Numbered from the stretch's first letter, positions 1 through 9,235 are shown. The stretch: DNA of 64,000 nucleotides from Pseudomonadota bacterium (GCA_023430685.1 JAEYZH010000082.1:19255-83254); one strand, 5' to 3'. A program made the numbers and translations. The notes: generated by a model not told the origin, from the sequence alone.

Positions 1-568
1 CACGTGCGCGTAATGCCGCAGCCGCCTGATCGCATACGAATTGCCAGTCCTCGATCGAAAACGTCTTCCTGCGCCCGGGGTTGTACTTGGGAAGCCTCCC
101 GCATGACCTCAAGTCATCGCGCAACCACCCCAACGAGATCATCGCGAGCACCGGATAGGTTTCGAGGACCGCGCATCCATCAAGCGGGACAAGAGGGTCC
201 GCCGCTCCACCGAACTCGGACAGGAACGCCCAGACTGGCGCATCCGCCCCGAACATTGCCACCCTGCCTGTAAAGGCCGGCTGCATCCCGCCCCGCCGCG
301 CACTGACGCAACCGCACGCGAGGTTCTCGACAGGTCGCTGGCCAGACGCATTCGCAACCACGGTGGGCTGATCCAACAGAATCAGCGTCGACGCGGGCGC
401 ATGATCTTCCTGCCACCTGCGGATCGCGCCCGTGGCTTCCCGGAAATCCACGGGCTCGGGGTCAGCTACATCGACAAAGGTTCCGTCATCGTGCCGCAAT
501 ACCGCCGCAATCGCGCCGCGGTTGCCTGGCGTCCAAGCCGAATCGAATCCGACGAGAAGTGATGACAT
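1..568 (-). CDS. DUF429-family predicted RNase H-fold nuclease, 3' end off the window
   Basis: Read on the minus strand, an ATG at 568-566 opens a frame of 189 codons that is still open at the window edge, so the C-terminus is missing. The N-terminus MSSLLVGFDSAWTPGNRG carries the strand-plus-Asp (GFD) of an RNase H-like fold. LILLDQP follows near residues 62-68 and LETYPV near 135-140. This order (G-x-D-x-A-W, LLDxP, E-x-Y-P) is what I associate with the DUF429 family of predicted nucleases. That family assignment is from memory of its motifs, not from a search. Nothing shows the substrate. It is divergent from the secreted protein beginning at 672, with about 100 nt between the starts. Confidence 0.7.
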   Translation of the reverse strand, partial: MSSLLVGFDSAWTPGNRGAIAAVLRHDDGTFVDVADPEPVDFREATGAIRRWQEDHAPASTLILLDQPTVVANASGQRPVENLACGCVSARRGGMQPAFTGRVAMFGADAPVWAFLSEFGGAADPLVPLDGCAVLETYPVLAMISLGWLRDDLRSCGRLPKYNPGRRKTFSIEDWQFVCDQAAAALRAR

Positions 569-671
569 GTCCGCCCTTGGGTATCAGGGGATAGAGAAAA
601 AGGCTACCCTGACCCCGATTTCGTTCGGGCCCAACTTTCGTTCGGCCGCGCATGAACTTGGGAGCAGGATA

Positions 672-2042
672 ATGTGGATTCGTAGGGGACCACTCACGGC
701 CATAGCATCGGGAGTCTGCGCCGCGCTTGTCCAAGGCGCTGCTTTTGCTGCGCGAATCGACGAGTCATTCGGCGATCGTGGGTTGGCGTTGATTGGAGCG
801 GCGGAGGATGATCTTTACCAGCCATCTGCGCCGGTCGTTCAAGATGACGGAAAGATTCTCGTGTGCGGCAATGGGCTTTCGCGCGACGGATTAGCTTACG
901 GGAGATATTTGTATCGCATGAATTCGCAGGGTCTTCCGGATATCGGCTTCGGAGATGCCGGTCGGGTCGAGCTTCACGCCGGGCCTTCGATCTCTTGGGC
1001 TGCGTGCGACGCGCTAGGGCAGCGCAATGGCAAGATCATCGCGGCGGTGATAGGACCCGAGGTCAGTGTCTTCCGCTTCGAATTGGACGGAAGTGCCGAT
1101 GCATCTTTTGGCGCGGAAGGAGTCAGGACCCACGCCATCGATCCTCGCCTCGCAGAAGGTTACTATATTCCGGCGACCTGGATTGGTGACGACGGCACGT
1201 TGGTGTATGCAGGCCCTGTGTATCCGAATCGATTCGCGGCTTCGCGAGTCCAGCCCGATGGCACGCTCGACAGCACATTCGGTGAAGACGGCCTTGCTCT
1301 TGTCGACGGGCCGGTTGCCGAGTACTGGTATCCGCATATGGCTGCAATGGCAGTGGACAGTGCTGGACGCGTGCTCTTGGTGGGTACCATGGCTACGGAC
1401 GCGACTCAACTCAGCTGCTACGTGGCGAGGCTCTCGCAGAATGGCGACTTGGACACAGGTTTCGCGCATAACGGCACCAGCACGATCGGTGGCAGATTTC
1501 GGAGTTGTGGCCTCGGCGCCGCAGGATTCCAAGCGGACGGCGCGATCTTGCTCGCGGGCGTGACAGCGGATTCCGATTCCGATCTGAACATCGTTCGCTT
1601 GCTTGGAGATGGTCAAGTGGATGCGTCCTATGGAGAGGGCGGTCTGGCTGTTCTCGAAAACCCCGGACAAGTTGAATGGATCACGACCAGACAGATGCTG
1701 GTGTTCCATCGCGGTGTGGTGCTGGTAGGAACGGCACACACGATGCGGGGTTCAAAAGGTCTAGTCGCCAAGGTAACTTACGACGGATCTCCGGACGTTT
1801 CCTTTGCGGCGGGAGGAATTGAAGCTTTCGACCTGCTCCCAGGGGAATACGGTCAAGCATTTCAAACATTCGCTGGTGCAGCGGTAACAGAAGACGGACA
1901 TTTGGTCGTCGCCGGTGCGTCGAAGGATTCGAATCGTGACTACCTTGATTTTCTCGTCCTCGTGAAGGGTACGGAGGCGCCCTCGCATTCTCTCCGACCG
2001 GTGCCTGCCGACTTGCTACAGAGCCGCACGCGCAGGCCGTAA
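672..2042 (+). CDS. secreted delta-60 repeat protein
   Basis: 456 residues. The start at 672 is chosen because GGAG lies 8 nt upstream and it begins a clean signal peptide (MWIRRGPLTAIASGVCAALVQGAAFA); the frame is open further upstream but without a signal sequence. The mature part has at least seven copies of a roughly 55-60 residue unit, each holding D-x-x-F/Y-G-x-x-G (DESFGDRG, DIGFGDAG, DASFGAEG, DSTFGEDG, DTGFAHNG, DASYGEGG, DVSFAAGG). This is the delta-60 repeat, predicted to form a beta-propeller-like fold. Function unknown; export to periplasm or outside is inferred. The C-terminus is odd: after the last repeat it ends in a low-complexity Arg-rich tail just before a repeat array and lacks the F-x-x-G-F-E/D ending of other secreted proteins here, so the 3' end may have been altered. 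Confidence 0.8.
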   Translation: MWIRRGPLTAIASGVCAALVQGAAFAARIDESFGDRGLALIGAAEDDLYQPSAPVVQDDGKILVCGNGLSRDGLAYGRYLYRMNSQGLPDIGFGDAGRVELHAGPSISWAACDALGQRNGKIIAAVIGPEVSVFRFELDGSADASFGAEGVRTHAIDPRLAEGYYIPATWIGDDGTLVYAGPVYPNRFAASRVQPDGTLDSTFGEDGLALVDGPVAEYWYPHMAAMAVDSAGRVLLVGTMATDATQLSCYVARLSQNGDLDTGFAHNGTSTIGGRFRSCGLGAAGFQADGAILLAGVTADSDSDLNIVRLLGDGQVDASYGEGGLAVLENPGQVEWITTRQMLVFHRGVVLVGTAHTMRGSKGLVAKVTYDGSPDVSFAAGGIEAFDLLPGEYGQAFQTFAGAAVTEDGHLVVAGASKDSNRDYLDFLVLVKGTEAPSHSLRPVPADLLQSRTRRP

Positions 2043-2102
2043 CCCGCGTGCACGCTTGGGGAACTAGTCTTGGCTTCGGCCCCGACTTCGCGCCAGCCGG
2101 TC

Positions 2103-2228
2103 CGAAACCGGCGAAACCGGGGTGGCGAAACCGGGGTCTGGCGAAACCGGCGAAACCGCGAAACCGGGGTCGAAACCGGGGTCAGAGTGCACTTTCTAGC
2201 GAAACCGGGGTCAGAGCACTTTCTCGTT
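2103..2228. repeat. degenerate GAAACCGG array, RAYT-type repeat
   Basis: Eight copies of GAAACCG(G) occur in about 125 nt, the last ones extended to GAAACCGGGGTCAGAG and followed by a CACTTTC word. The same GGGGTCAGAG..CACTTT word flanks the RAYT transposase at 15.2 kb and forms the palindrome inside icmF at 22.8 kb, so these belong to one family. It fills the space between two convergent genes and could also act as a terminator or processing site. Confidence 0.75.
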
Positions 2229-2238
2229 CGAATGATGC

Positions 2239-2892
2239 TCACTTCGCCTGCCCCTGCATCCTCTTGAACTGCTCCCTAACATCCGGCGCCACCACATCCA
2301 CCTCGCGCTTCGTCTGCAAGAACGCCCTTTGCCCCACCGGCAACTGACAGTTCCGCGACAACGTCTCCGCCTCGTCCCCGTTCTTCCCCGTCACGTCCTG
2401 GACGTTTACGACGACCGCAAGCGTATCTCCGAGCGGTTCCAGTGCGACACAGACGCGGTCGATCATCTGCATCGTCCGATGCTGCTGCCCGCCGACCATC
2501 ACCACGAAGTTCTCGCGATCCAGCCACAGCGATGTGCGCACGCCTTCGATCGATCGAACGGCCAGGCGCGCAGCTTCGTGATCGATAGGACGATACGGGT
2601 CGGGCATGCGCGCCGAGCGCGTGAGGTCGGTCGCGACGGTCTTGATGTGTTCTTCGGCGGCCTTGCTGTTGCCCGTGGCCGCCGCCACTCGCGCGGCGCG
2701 CAGATGCGCCGCGAGTTTCACGTGATTCACCGGCTGGCCCGCTTGCTGCGGACGCGGTTCTTCGGCGCGTTCGTTCGCAGCCTCGCGTTCGCACGCAGCG
2801 ACGGCGAGCGCCACCATGACGAGGCAGATCAGCTTGGCATGGACGCGCCGCGATCCATGGCCATGCGGCCATGGAACGGAGTGGATTCCCAT
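2239..2892 (-). CDS. predicted lipoprotein, copy 1 of a duplicated gene
   Basis: 217 residues. The start at 2892 is supported by AGGGGG about 6 nt upstream. A long basic N-region leads to a hydrophobic core and lipobox LAVAAC (Cys about residue 34), so it is probably exported and lipid-anchored. I do not recognise a domain in the soluble part. It has a charged linker rich in Pro/Gln and a C-terminal segment with LWLDREN and the phrase NGDEAETLSR. A close paralogue lies at 18388-18999, and the similarity extends upstream through the palindrome at 2959-2978. This copy keeps a 14-residue stretch (around MPDPYRPIDHEAAR) missing from the other and has the better lipobox, so it is the more complete version. 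Confidence 0.75.
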   Translation of the reverse strand: MGIHSVPWPHGHGSRRVHAKLICLVMVALAVAACEREAANERAEEPRPQQAGQPVNHVKLAAHLRAARVAAATGNSKAAEEHIKTVATDLTRSARMPDPYRPIDHEAARLAVRSIEGVRTSLWLDRENFVVMVGGQQHRTMQMIDRVCVALEPLGDTLAVVVNVQDVTGKNGDEAETLSRNCQLPVGQRAFLQTKREVDVVAPDVREQFKRMQGQAK

Positions 2893-2958
2893 CTTCGCCC
2901 CCTGTGGCGTCGATGGGATCAGTAGGCAACAAACTTCGGATCAGTACAAGAGTGTCTT

Positions 2959-2978
2959 GTGTAAGAAATTTCTTACAC
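2959..2978. promoter_or_regulatory. perfect 20-bp palindrome upstream of lipoprotein copy 1
   Basis: GTGTAAGAAATTTCTTACAC reads the same on both strands without a spacer, a form typical of a dimeric regulator site. It lies about 65-85 bp upstream of the lipoprotein start at 2892 and is conserved with one mismatched pair upstream of the paralogue (19066-19085), together with the neighbouring CAGTACAAGAGTGTCTTGT. It also lies between the lipoprotein and the 3' end of the sensor kinase gene at 3008, so a terminator role is possible, but there is no T-run. The regulator is unknown. Confidence 0.6.
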
Positions 2979-3007
2979 GGAATGCTTGCGCGAGGTTCGC
3001 AGCGTTC

Positions 3008-6000
3008 TTAGCCGCCCACCAGGATCGCGTGAAGCGCGCCGACATCGGCCGGCTTCACGAGATGTTGGTCGAAGCCCGCCTGCCTCGACATCGCTTCGTC
3101 GTTGGCCTGGCCATATCCGCTGAGCGCGATGAAACGCGCCGGGTGCGTGCCGATTTCCTGGCGCAGGCGCTGGGCAAGTTCGTGGCCGGTCATGTCGGGC
3201 ATTCCGATGTCGAGCACGAATGCGTGCCAGTCGGTGCGTTCCGCCGCCTTGGCCAGTGCCTCGTGGCCGTCTGTGGCCACGCTGACGTGGTGGCCCATCA
3301 ATCGCAGCACCGTCGCGAGCGTGGTGGCGGCATCCACGTTGTCGTCCACCACCAGCACGTTCCTGCGATGCGCGTCCGCCCCGAACGCAGGCGCCGCCGG
3401 CGATGGAACGACTGCCGCCGCCGCGCGCGGCAAGGTCACGAGGAAGGTACTGCCCTGCCCGCTGCCGCCGCTGCTGGCCGAGACCTGGCCGCCGTGCAGC
3501 TGCACGATGCTGCGCACCAGCGCGAGGCCGATGCCGAGCCCGCCCTGCGCGCGATCCGGCGTACGCTCGCCCTGGGTGAACAGATCGAAGACATGCGGCA
3601 GCAGGTCGGCATCCATGCCGATGCCGTTGTCCGAAACGCGGAGCTGGAGCTCGTCGGCGGACGCCGCGACAGACAATGTGATGGTGCCGCCGGGCGGCGT
3701 GTACTTGGCGGCATTGTTCAACAGGTTGGACACCACCTGCACGAGTCGGTGTCGATCTCCGGTCACGAGCATCCCTGCCGATGCGCCTTCGACCAGCAGG
3801 CGATGCCGGCGCGACTGCAGGAACGGCTCGGCCTGCTCGACCGAGGCGGCGACGATGTCCCCGAGGTCGACGGGCGCCTGTTCGATCTTCACGAGGCCAC
3901 GGGTGACGCGCGACACGTCCAGCAGGTCATCGACCATCTGGGTCATGTGCCCCACCTGCCGCGCGATGATCTCCGCCGCCTTGCCGACCACAGCCTCGTT
4001 CCCCGGCGCCATTCGCAATAGTTGCGCCGCGGTGCCGATCGGCGCGAGCGGGTTGCGCAGCTCGTGCGCGAGCATCGCGAGGAACTCGTCCTTGCGCCGG
4101 TCGCCTTGTTCGAGGGATTCGATCATGCGTCGGCGCTCGGTTACGTCGAGCACGGTGCCGATCATCGACCCACCGACGAGCTGCCCGCGACAGAGCACCC
4201 ATACCACGCGCGCGTCGGGGAGCACGAGGCGGAATTCCTGCGCGAACACGCCGTCTCCGCCCGCCGCCATCGCAGCGCGCATCGCGCTCTCCACGGCTGG
4301 CCAGTCGTCGGGATGCATCCGGCGCGCGAGGTCATCGAGCGTGAACGCGTCGCAGTCCGCGTCGACATCCGCGATCTGCCGCGTGCGCGCGTCCATGCCG
4401 AGCGCGCGCGTCGCCGGGTCCAGCGTCCAGGTGCCGAGCTGTGCGACGTCGAGTGCGAGCGCGTTGCGCTGTTCGGAAAGGCGCAGCGAGTGTTCGATCC
4501 GCTTGCGGTCGGTGATGTCCACCGACGCGCCGATCAGGCCGACGACCTCGCCGTTTTCCATCATCGGCGCCTTGTGCGACCACCACCACGCGGGTGTCCC
4601 GTCGGCCAGCCGGATCTCTTCCTCGACCTGCTCGGCGACGCCCGAGTCCATGATCCGGCGATCATTGCGCATCACCGCTTCCGCCTGCGCGGCGTCGGCG
4701 AGAAGTTCGCGATCGGTGCGGCCAAGATAGACCTCCGGCGGCACACCGAGCAGTTCGGCGACACCGCGGTTGCCGAGGATCAGGCGGCCCTCGCGGTCCT
4801 TCGCATAGACCACGCCGGGCACGGCCTCGATGAAGCTGCGCAGCAGCACCGTGGCGCGGTCGCGCTCGGACTCGGCGCGGCGTCGCTCGGAGTGGTCGCG
4901 CAGCACGCCGGGGAACCTGACCGGCGTGCCCGCCGCATCGAGTTCGACGCGGCCATTCGCCTCGACCCACTCATACGATCCGTCATGCGTGCGCACGCGG
5001 TACTCGCAGGAATAGGCGCCGCCACGCGCCATCGCGGAGGCGATCGCGGTCCGCACCCGGTCGAGATCGTCCGGATGGATCGCCTGCATCGCGATGGACA
5101 GCGCGAGGCCCGCCTCGCACTCGCGCGGATCGAGTCCGAACAGGCGCGCGAAGCGTTCGTCGCCGGTGATCCTGTCGTCGGTGATCGACCAGATCCAGGT
5201 GCCGACGATCGCGCCGGCCTCTAAGGCCAGATGCACGCGCTCGGCCGCGAGCGCAGCGTGCGCGGCGTCCTGGCGCCGATCGGTGATGTCGCGGAACAGC
5301 ACCGCGATGCCTTCGTCGGTGGGAAACGCGCGGACATCGAACCAGCGGGGTTTTCCGTCGACCTCGCCGTAGGGGTATTCCAGCGACGCAGGCTGCCCGT
5401 CGGCCAACACCTGGCGATACACGCGGCCGATTTCGGCGTCGCGCGCGCCAGGATAGAGGTCCCAGTACGTCGCGCCCAGCAGCGCCTCACGCGGGCGCGC
5501 GAGCAGGCGCTCCGTTCGCGCGTTGACCTCCAGTATCCGGAAGTCGCGATCCATCAGGAGGAACGCCTCATCCATGTTGCCGAGCACCTGCGCGTGGCGC
5601 TCGAGGCTCAGCGCAAGGCGGCGCTCCGCCAAAACCTGCTCGGTGATCTCGTTGCAGCAGCCGAAGAGGCCACCGACCGTGCCGTGCTCTTCGCGGATCG
5701 GCGCGAAGAAGAACGAGAAATGCGTTTCCTCGAGGCGGCCGTGGCGGTTCAGCGCCAGCTCCATGCGCGGCACCTGCACCGGCTCGCCCATCCGCGTCGC
5801 CTCCACCAGCGGCTCGAGCTGGCCGCGGATCTCCGGCCAGACTTCGGAGAGCAGGTCGCGGCCCAGCGCCGCCGGGTGCTTGTCCCCGAGGAACGGTGCG
5901 TAATGGTCGTTGTAGAGAAACGACCGCTGCGGTCCCCACGCGATGTACATCGGCTGGTTGGAGGCGAGCATCAAGCCCACCACCGTGCGCAGCGCCGCCG

Positions 6001-6199
6001 GCCAGGCCGCCGCCGGCCCGAGCGGCGTGGCGCCCCAATGGGCGGACCGCATCAGTGCGCCGACCTCGCCGCCGCCGGCGAGGAATGAGAGGCTTGGGGG
6101 GTTCATTGCGGTAGTTTCGCGCAAAAGACGCGGGTTGGGGTTCGCGGCCGGTTGTCGACGCCAGGACCCGCTGCTTTTGCGGGCATCCGCGCGGGGCAT
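3008..6199 (-). CDS. hybrid sensor histidine kinase/response regulator with multiple PAS domains
   Basis: 1063 residues, no membrane segment seen, so probably a cytoplasmic sensor. The N-terminal region (roughly 35-190) matches the start common to PAS-hybrid kinases (AGGGEVGALMR, TPLGP). It is followed by about four or five PAS/PAC units, each ending in D-x-T/S-x-R-R or similar (EITEQ, DITDRR, DHSERRR, DITDRKR, DVTERRR). The H-box LAMLAHELRNPLAP has the phosphoacceptor His near 711. The ATPase shows NLLNNAAKYT, DNGIGM and GGLGIGLALV. The C-terminal receiver (about 940-1060) has VVDDN and the acceptor Asp in VLDIGMPD near 997. The start at 6199 has AGGAG 10 nt upstream; ATG 6106 (MNPPSLSF) fits homologues equally well. 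Ligand and output unknown. Confidence 0.9.
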   Translation of the reverse strand: MPRADARKSSGSWRRQPAANPNPRLLRETTAMNPPSLSFLAGGGEVGALMRSAHWGATPLGPAAAWPAALRTVVGLMLASNQPMYIAWGPQRSFLYNDHYAPFLGDKHPAALGRDLLSEVWPEIRGQLEPLVEATRMGEPVQVPRMELALNRHGRLEETHFSFFFAPIREEHGTVGGLFGCCNEITEQVLAERRLALSLERHAQVLGNMDEAFLLMDRDFRILEVNARTERLLARPREALLGATYWDLYPGARDAEIGRVYRQVLADGQPASLEYPYGEVDGKPRWFDVRAFPTDEGIAVLFRDITDRRQDAAHAALAAERVHLALEAGAIVGTWIWSITDDRITGDERFARLFGLDPRECEAGLALSIAMQAIHPDDLDRVRTAIASAMARGGAYSCEYRVRTHDGSYEWVEANGRVELDAAGTPVRFPGVLRDHSERRRAESERDRATVLLRSFIEAVPGVVYAKDREGRLILGNRGVAELLGVPPEVYLGRTDRELLADAAQAEAVMRNDRRIMDSGVAEQVEEEIRLADGTPAWWWSHKAPMMENGEVVGLIGASVDITDRKRIEHSLRLSEQRNALALDVAQLGTWTLDPATRALGMDARTRQIADVDADCDAFTLDDLARRMHPDDWPAVESAMRAAMAAGGDGVFAQEFRLVLPDARVVWVLCRGQLVGGSMIGTVLDVTERRRMIESLEQGDRRKDEFLAMLAHELRNPLAPIGTAAQLLRMAPGNEAVVGKAAEIIARQVGHMTQMVDDLLDVSRVTRGLVKIEQAPVDLGDIVAASVEQAEPFLQSRRHRLLVEGASAGMLVTGDRHRLVQVVSNLLNNAAKYTPPGGTITLSVAASADELQLRVSDNGIGMDADLLPHVFDLFTQGERTPDRAQGGLGIGLALVRSIVQLHGGQVSASSGGSGQGSTFLVTLPRAAAAVVPSPAAPAFGADAHRRNVLVVDDNVDAATTLATVLRLMGHHVSVATDGHEALAKAAERTDWHAFVLDIGMPDMTGHELAQRLRQEIGTHPARFIALSGYGQANDEAMSRQAGFDQHLVKPADVGALHAILVGG

Positions 6200-6270
6200 C
6201 GCCCGCGCGCTCCTGCTCGCTTGAACCTCACTTGGAAAGTGGACCTGAGCCCCGTTGTTGCTGCGACACC

Positions 6271-7791
6271 CTATTCAGGGCTCGGGAACTCGAACCCATC
6301 GGCAAAGACGAGGTCGGCTCGGTAAGTCGCCACGAACTGGCCGTGTGTCGATGCAAAAAATCCCGGCGTGCCGGCTTGGAACTGGACCTGGAAGGCGTCG
6401 TTGGAAGTGGGCCACGCATTCAGCGTGCCCCATGTGCCGCCGATGGTTGTCGGCGCCCCCTCTTCGACCAGCACCGCAGGCGTTCCTGCCGGGTCGACAA
6501 CGACGATGGATTCCCGCTCGGATTCATCGGCCATCCGGTATCTCGCCCAGAGCACCAGATTCCCGGCGTTGTCGAGCGGACGGAACGGGTTTCGCGAATA
6601 GGCGAGTCCGCTCACTTCTCCGCCGGACAAACCGTCCTCGAACATCAGCGCGCGCCTGAACGTTCCGCCGGTCCCCACGAACCAACCTCCGCCGGTTGCG
6701 GGTCCACCCGGCGTCGAGGCGATGTATGCGAGGAATGCAATCTCTCCGCGGTCGTTGAGTACCGGATGTCCGCCGAAATCGAAGAACACGCCGCCGCCCG
6801 GTTCGGGATCATCCCATCGAACCAGCCGCTCATGGACGCCGTCGCGGCTCAAGTACAGTCCGTCGCCCGATTGCGTGCGTGCCTTGAATGCAATCTGGTC
6901 GTCGTCGTTGAGTGCGGGCACGGCAATGGGTATCCAAGTCCCGTCCTCACAGCCCACGGCCTCCGCGCCGAGAAGCGAGAAGACCTCGCCGTTCGGCGCC
7001 GGATCGCCTGCAGCCACATAGGTGGTTGTCAGGCCGTTCCGCCACACCAGGATTTCCGCCCCCTGCGATCCGTTGCCGACCGTACTCGCGGTAAACGCAA
7101 TCGTGCCCGCGTTGTTGATGACGCCGGGTCCGACAGCGGTCAGCGTACCGCCGCGCGGAGAAGGATCGCCGATGGCTGCGATCTTGATAATCGATTCATC
7201 CTGCGACCTGTAAAGAAACAGGGCACGCGGAACCGGGGCGCCCACGAGGTCTGCGATGAAAAGAACGTCGCCGTCGTCATTCGCCGCAGGCGCCGGTGCG
7301 GTCCCTCGAAACATCCCGGAGAACGTTCCGCCGATCGGGCTGGGATCCCCGCAGTCGGAAGTGCTTCCATACCCTCCCGTTTCACCACAGCCCATCGCGA
7401 TGACTTTCAGGCTATTGGCATCGGCGAAGAAGATTCCCTGGTTCCTCTCGGCACCGTCGACATCTGCGACGAATGCGCCGCGACCGCTGGCATCCAGCGT
7501 CGCCGGATTGATCAGCATGAAGCCGAGCGTTCCTGCCTCGCCGGCTGGCATCGGCTGGCCCTCGCGCGCGATGGCGAAGAACGAGGGCGCACTCGGGACG
7601 CCCGATGCCCGCGTGCCCCCCGACCACATCGTGATGTCCAATACGGGTTGCTCCCACACCGATGCCACGCGTCGGGGCCAATCGGCATTCCGCTCGGCGC
7701 TGAGGCCGGCATGCGCCACGGATTGTCCGAAGGCGGTGTTGCATCCGCAGAGTGCGATGCCGAACGCAAGCACATTCCCTGGTTTCATCAT
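6271..7791 (-). CDS. secreted repeat protein with C-terminal VFADGFE tail
   Basis: 506 residues. Two adjacent Met codons start it, with GGAG about 8 nt upstream, and a signal peptide runs to about residue 23 (ALCGCNTAFGQ). The mature protein repeats a motif of the form G-D-P-x-P-x-G-G-T-F at least five times (GDPSPIGGTF, GDPSPRGGTL, GDPAPNGEVF, DDPEPGGGVF), each followed by a strand pattern such as VLNDRGEIAFLA. This suggests a beta-propeller-like secreted protein. It ends DLVFADGFE plus seven residues, a tail shared with three unrelated secreted proteins in this window. No catalytic motif seen; function unknown. It reads away from the divergent secreted protein at 8360. Confidence 0.75.
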   Translation of the reverse strand: MMKPGNVLAFGIALCGCNTAFGQSVAHAGLSAERNADWPRRVASVWEQPVLDITMWSGGTRASGVPSAPSFFAIAREGQPMPAGEAGTLGFMLINPATLDASGRGAFVADVDGAERNQGIFFADANSLKVIAMGCGETGGYGSTSDCGDPSPIGGTFSGMFRGTAPAPAANDDGDVLFIADLVGAPVPRALFLYRSQDESIIKIAAIGDPSPRGGTLTAVGPGVINNAGTIAFTASTVGNGSQGAEILVWRNGLTTTYVAAGDPAPNGEVFSLLGAEAVGCEDGTWIPIAVPALNDDDQIAFKARTQSGDGLYLSRDGVHERLVRWDDPEPGGGVFFDFGGHPVLNDRGEIAFLAYIASTPGGPATGGGWFVGTGGTFRRALMFEDGLSGGEVSGLAYSRNPFRPLDNAGNLVLWARYRMADESERESIVVVDPAGTPAVLVEEGAPTTIGGTWGTLNAWPTSNDAFQVQFQAGTPGFFASTHGQFVATYRADLVFADGFEFPSPE

Positions 7792-8359
7792 CCTGATCTC
7801 CGTTACGGTAGGTCACCACGAACTCGCCACTGAATGCCTTGCACGGACGCGTCGCGCGGCGCAAAGCTCGAGCTAACGACATCAGCTCCCGCAGCGCCTC
7901 GAACGCGCTGCAAGGCCGGGTCTGCAGTCTAGGCTATCTTCCCTTGACTGCCCCGTCGCACTTCTTCCCGCGCAAACACACGCGCCCCGTTGATCACGTA
8001 TCGGTGGGACTCGCCCCTTCACAGTTTGCCGGGAGCCGCCACGCTCGTGGGGCTCGCAGGTCGTGCACAGGGTGCGGTCCCACGAACGCCGCGCGTCCCG
8101 TAGGAGCGCACCCTGTGCGCGACCGGAGGCGCCCGATGCCGCCCATCGTCGCGCCCCTCGCAAAGGAGCCCACTCGCGCCTCGGAGGGTCGGACGCCGCT
8201 CGAAAGCGGCCCGGCTCGCAGGCCTTCGCGCTCACTTGCCCCGCTCAAGATCCGGGACGAAGATGAGCCACTGGCCCTTCGAGCTGCCGCGGCGCGTGTA
8301 GAGACATGAGGGGCCCGTCGAGCCCGCAGGTATGGCCGATCCTTCACGGAGAGCGGAAC
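7792..8359. other. intergenic region between divergent secreted-protein genes
   Basis: No gene found. It must hold the promoters of both flanking genes. At 8062-8123 it carries one unit of the CACAGGGTGCG...TAGGAGCGCACC inverted repeat, the family arrayed at 30.3 kb and 39.8 kb. The rest is GC-rich with short dyads and nothing I recognise. Confidence 0.6.
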
Positions 8360-9235
8360 ATGCAAACGCCCAAGGTCTCGTCGACCTGCAGGACCCGGTG
8401 GCCTGCCCTCGCGTTCGCGATCGTCGTCAGCGCGATGAGTCTGCACATGCGTGCCGCAGAGGCGCAGCTCGCTCCCGATGGCGCGGGCATCACGTTGCAG
8501 GTGCGGATGTCGGTCGACCCGGTCGATCCGCCAGACGGCTACGACTTCTGCGGGACGGTCGTCACGATGGTCGCGTACACCGGCGAGAACGTGCGGTGGT
8601 GCTACGAGATCACGAACAATTCCGGCGTCGCGCTGACACGCCACAGCCTGCAGTCGAGCGAGTTCGGCACGATCCTCTCGGACTTCCCGTTCACCCTGAT
8701 GCCCGGCGCGAGCGCCTTCATCACCCGGATGGAACCCGCCGGCGATTCGCGGCAGGAGACGGCGACCTGGCGGGCCTACACACCCGACACACCGTATGAC
8801 TTCAGCGATGTAGCGATCGGAACGGTCACGGTGCGGCCGGGCATCGAAGTGGAAGTCACCGCATCGGTGGACCCGTTGGCGCCGCCACCCGACTACGACG
8901 CGTGCGGTACCGAATCCGTCATCGAGGTGGACCCCGGCCGCACCGTGCGCTGGTGCTACACGGTACGCAACGTGAGTTCGATTCCGCGATCGAGGCATGA
9001 CCTGGTCACAGCCGAGCACGGACTGCTGCTCAACGATTTTCCGTTCACCCTGGTGCCCGGTGCCTCGGCCTTTCTCACCGCGACGCAGGTGATGGGCGGC
9101 TCTCCGATCCATGAAACGGCCACGTGGACCGCATACCGCCCCGGACCCGCATACCTCTCGACGGCGACGGCCATGGGGTACGCGCTCGAGGTCGGCGATG
9201 CAATCTTCATCTGGGGGTTCGACCAGACGCCTTGA
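8360..9235 (+). CDS. secreted protein with two Cys-containing repeats and GFD tail
   Basis: 291 residues. Start at 8360 chosen for a GGAG about 9 nt upstream and a signal peptide (LAFAIVVSAMSLHMRAAEAQ). The mature part is an internal duplication of about 105 residues. Each half has VDP-x-x-PP-x-Y-D-x-CGT, VRWCY, FPFTL-M/V-PGASAF and ETATW-x-AY, giving two conserved cysteines per half (CGT and WCY), probably a disulfide after export. The repeat resembles Ig-like secreted adhesin modules, but I do not recognise a named family. It ends GDAIFIWGFDQTP, matching the F-x-x-G-F-E/D tail of three other secreted proteins here. Function unknown. Confidence 0.75.
   Translation: MQTPKVSSTCRTRWPALAFAIVVSAMSLHMRAAEAQLAPDGAGITLQVRMSVDPVDPPDGYDFCGTVVTMVAYTGENVRWCYEITNNSGVALTRHSLQSSEFGTILSDFPFTLMPGASAFITRMEPAGDSRQETATWRAYTPDTPYDFSDVAIGTVTVRPGIEVEVTASVDPLAPPPDYDACGTESVIEVDPGRTVRWCYTVRNVSSIPRSRHDLVTAEHGLLLNDFPFTLVPGASAFLTATQVMGGSPIHETATWTAYRPGPAYLSTATAMGYALEVGDAIFIWGFDQTP

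Noticed and set aside
4..273. Plus-strand open frame of 89 codons at the left edge
   Set aside because: Antisense to the DUF429 gene, whose translation has a coherent fold signature.
7994..9112. Minus-strand open frame of 372 codons
   Set aside because: Antisense to the secreted GFD-tail gene, which has signal peptide, internal duplication and ribosome site.
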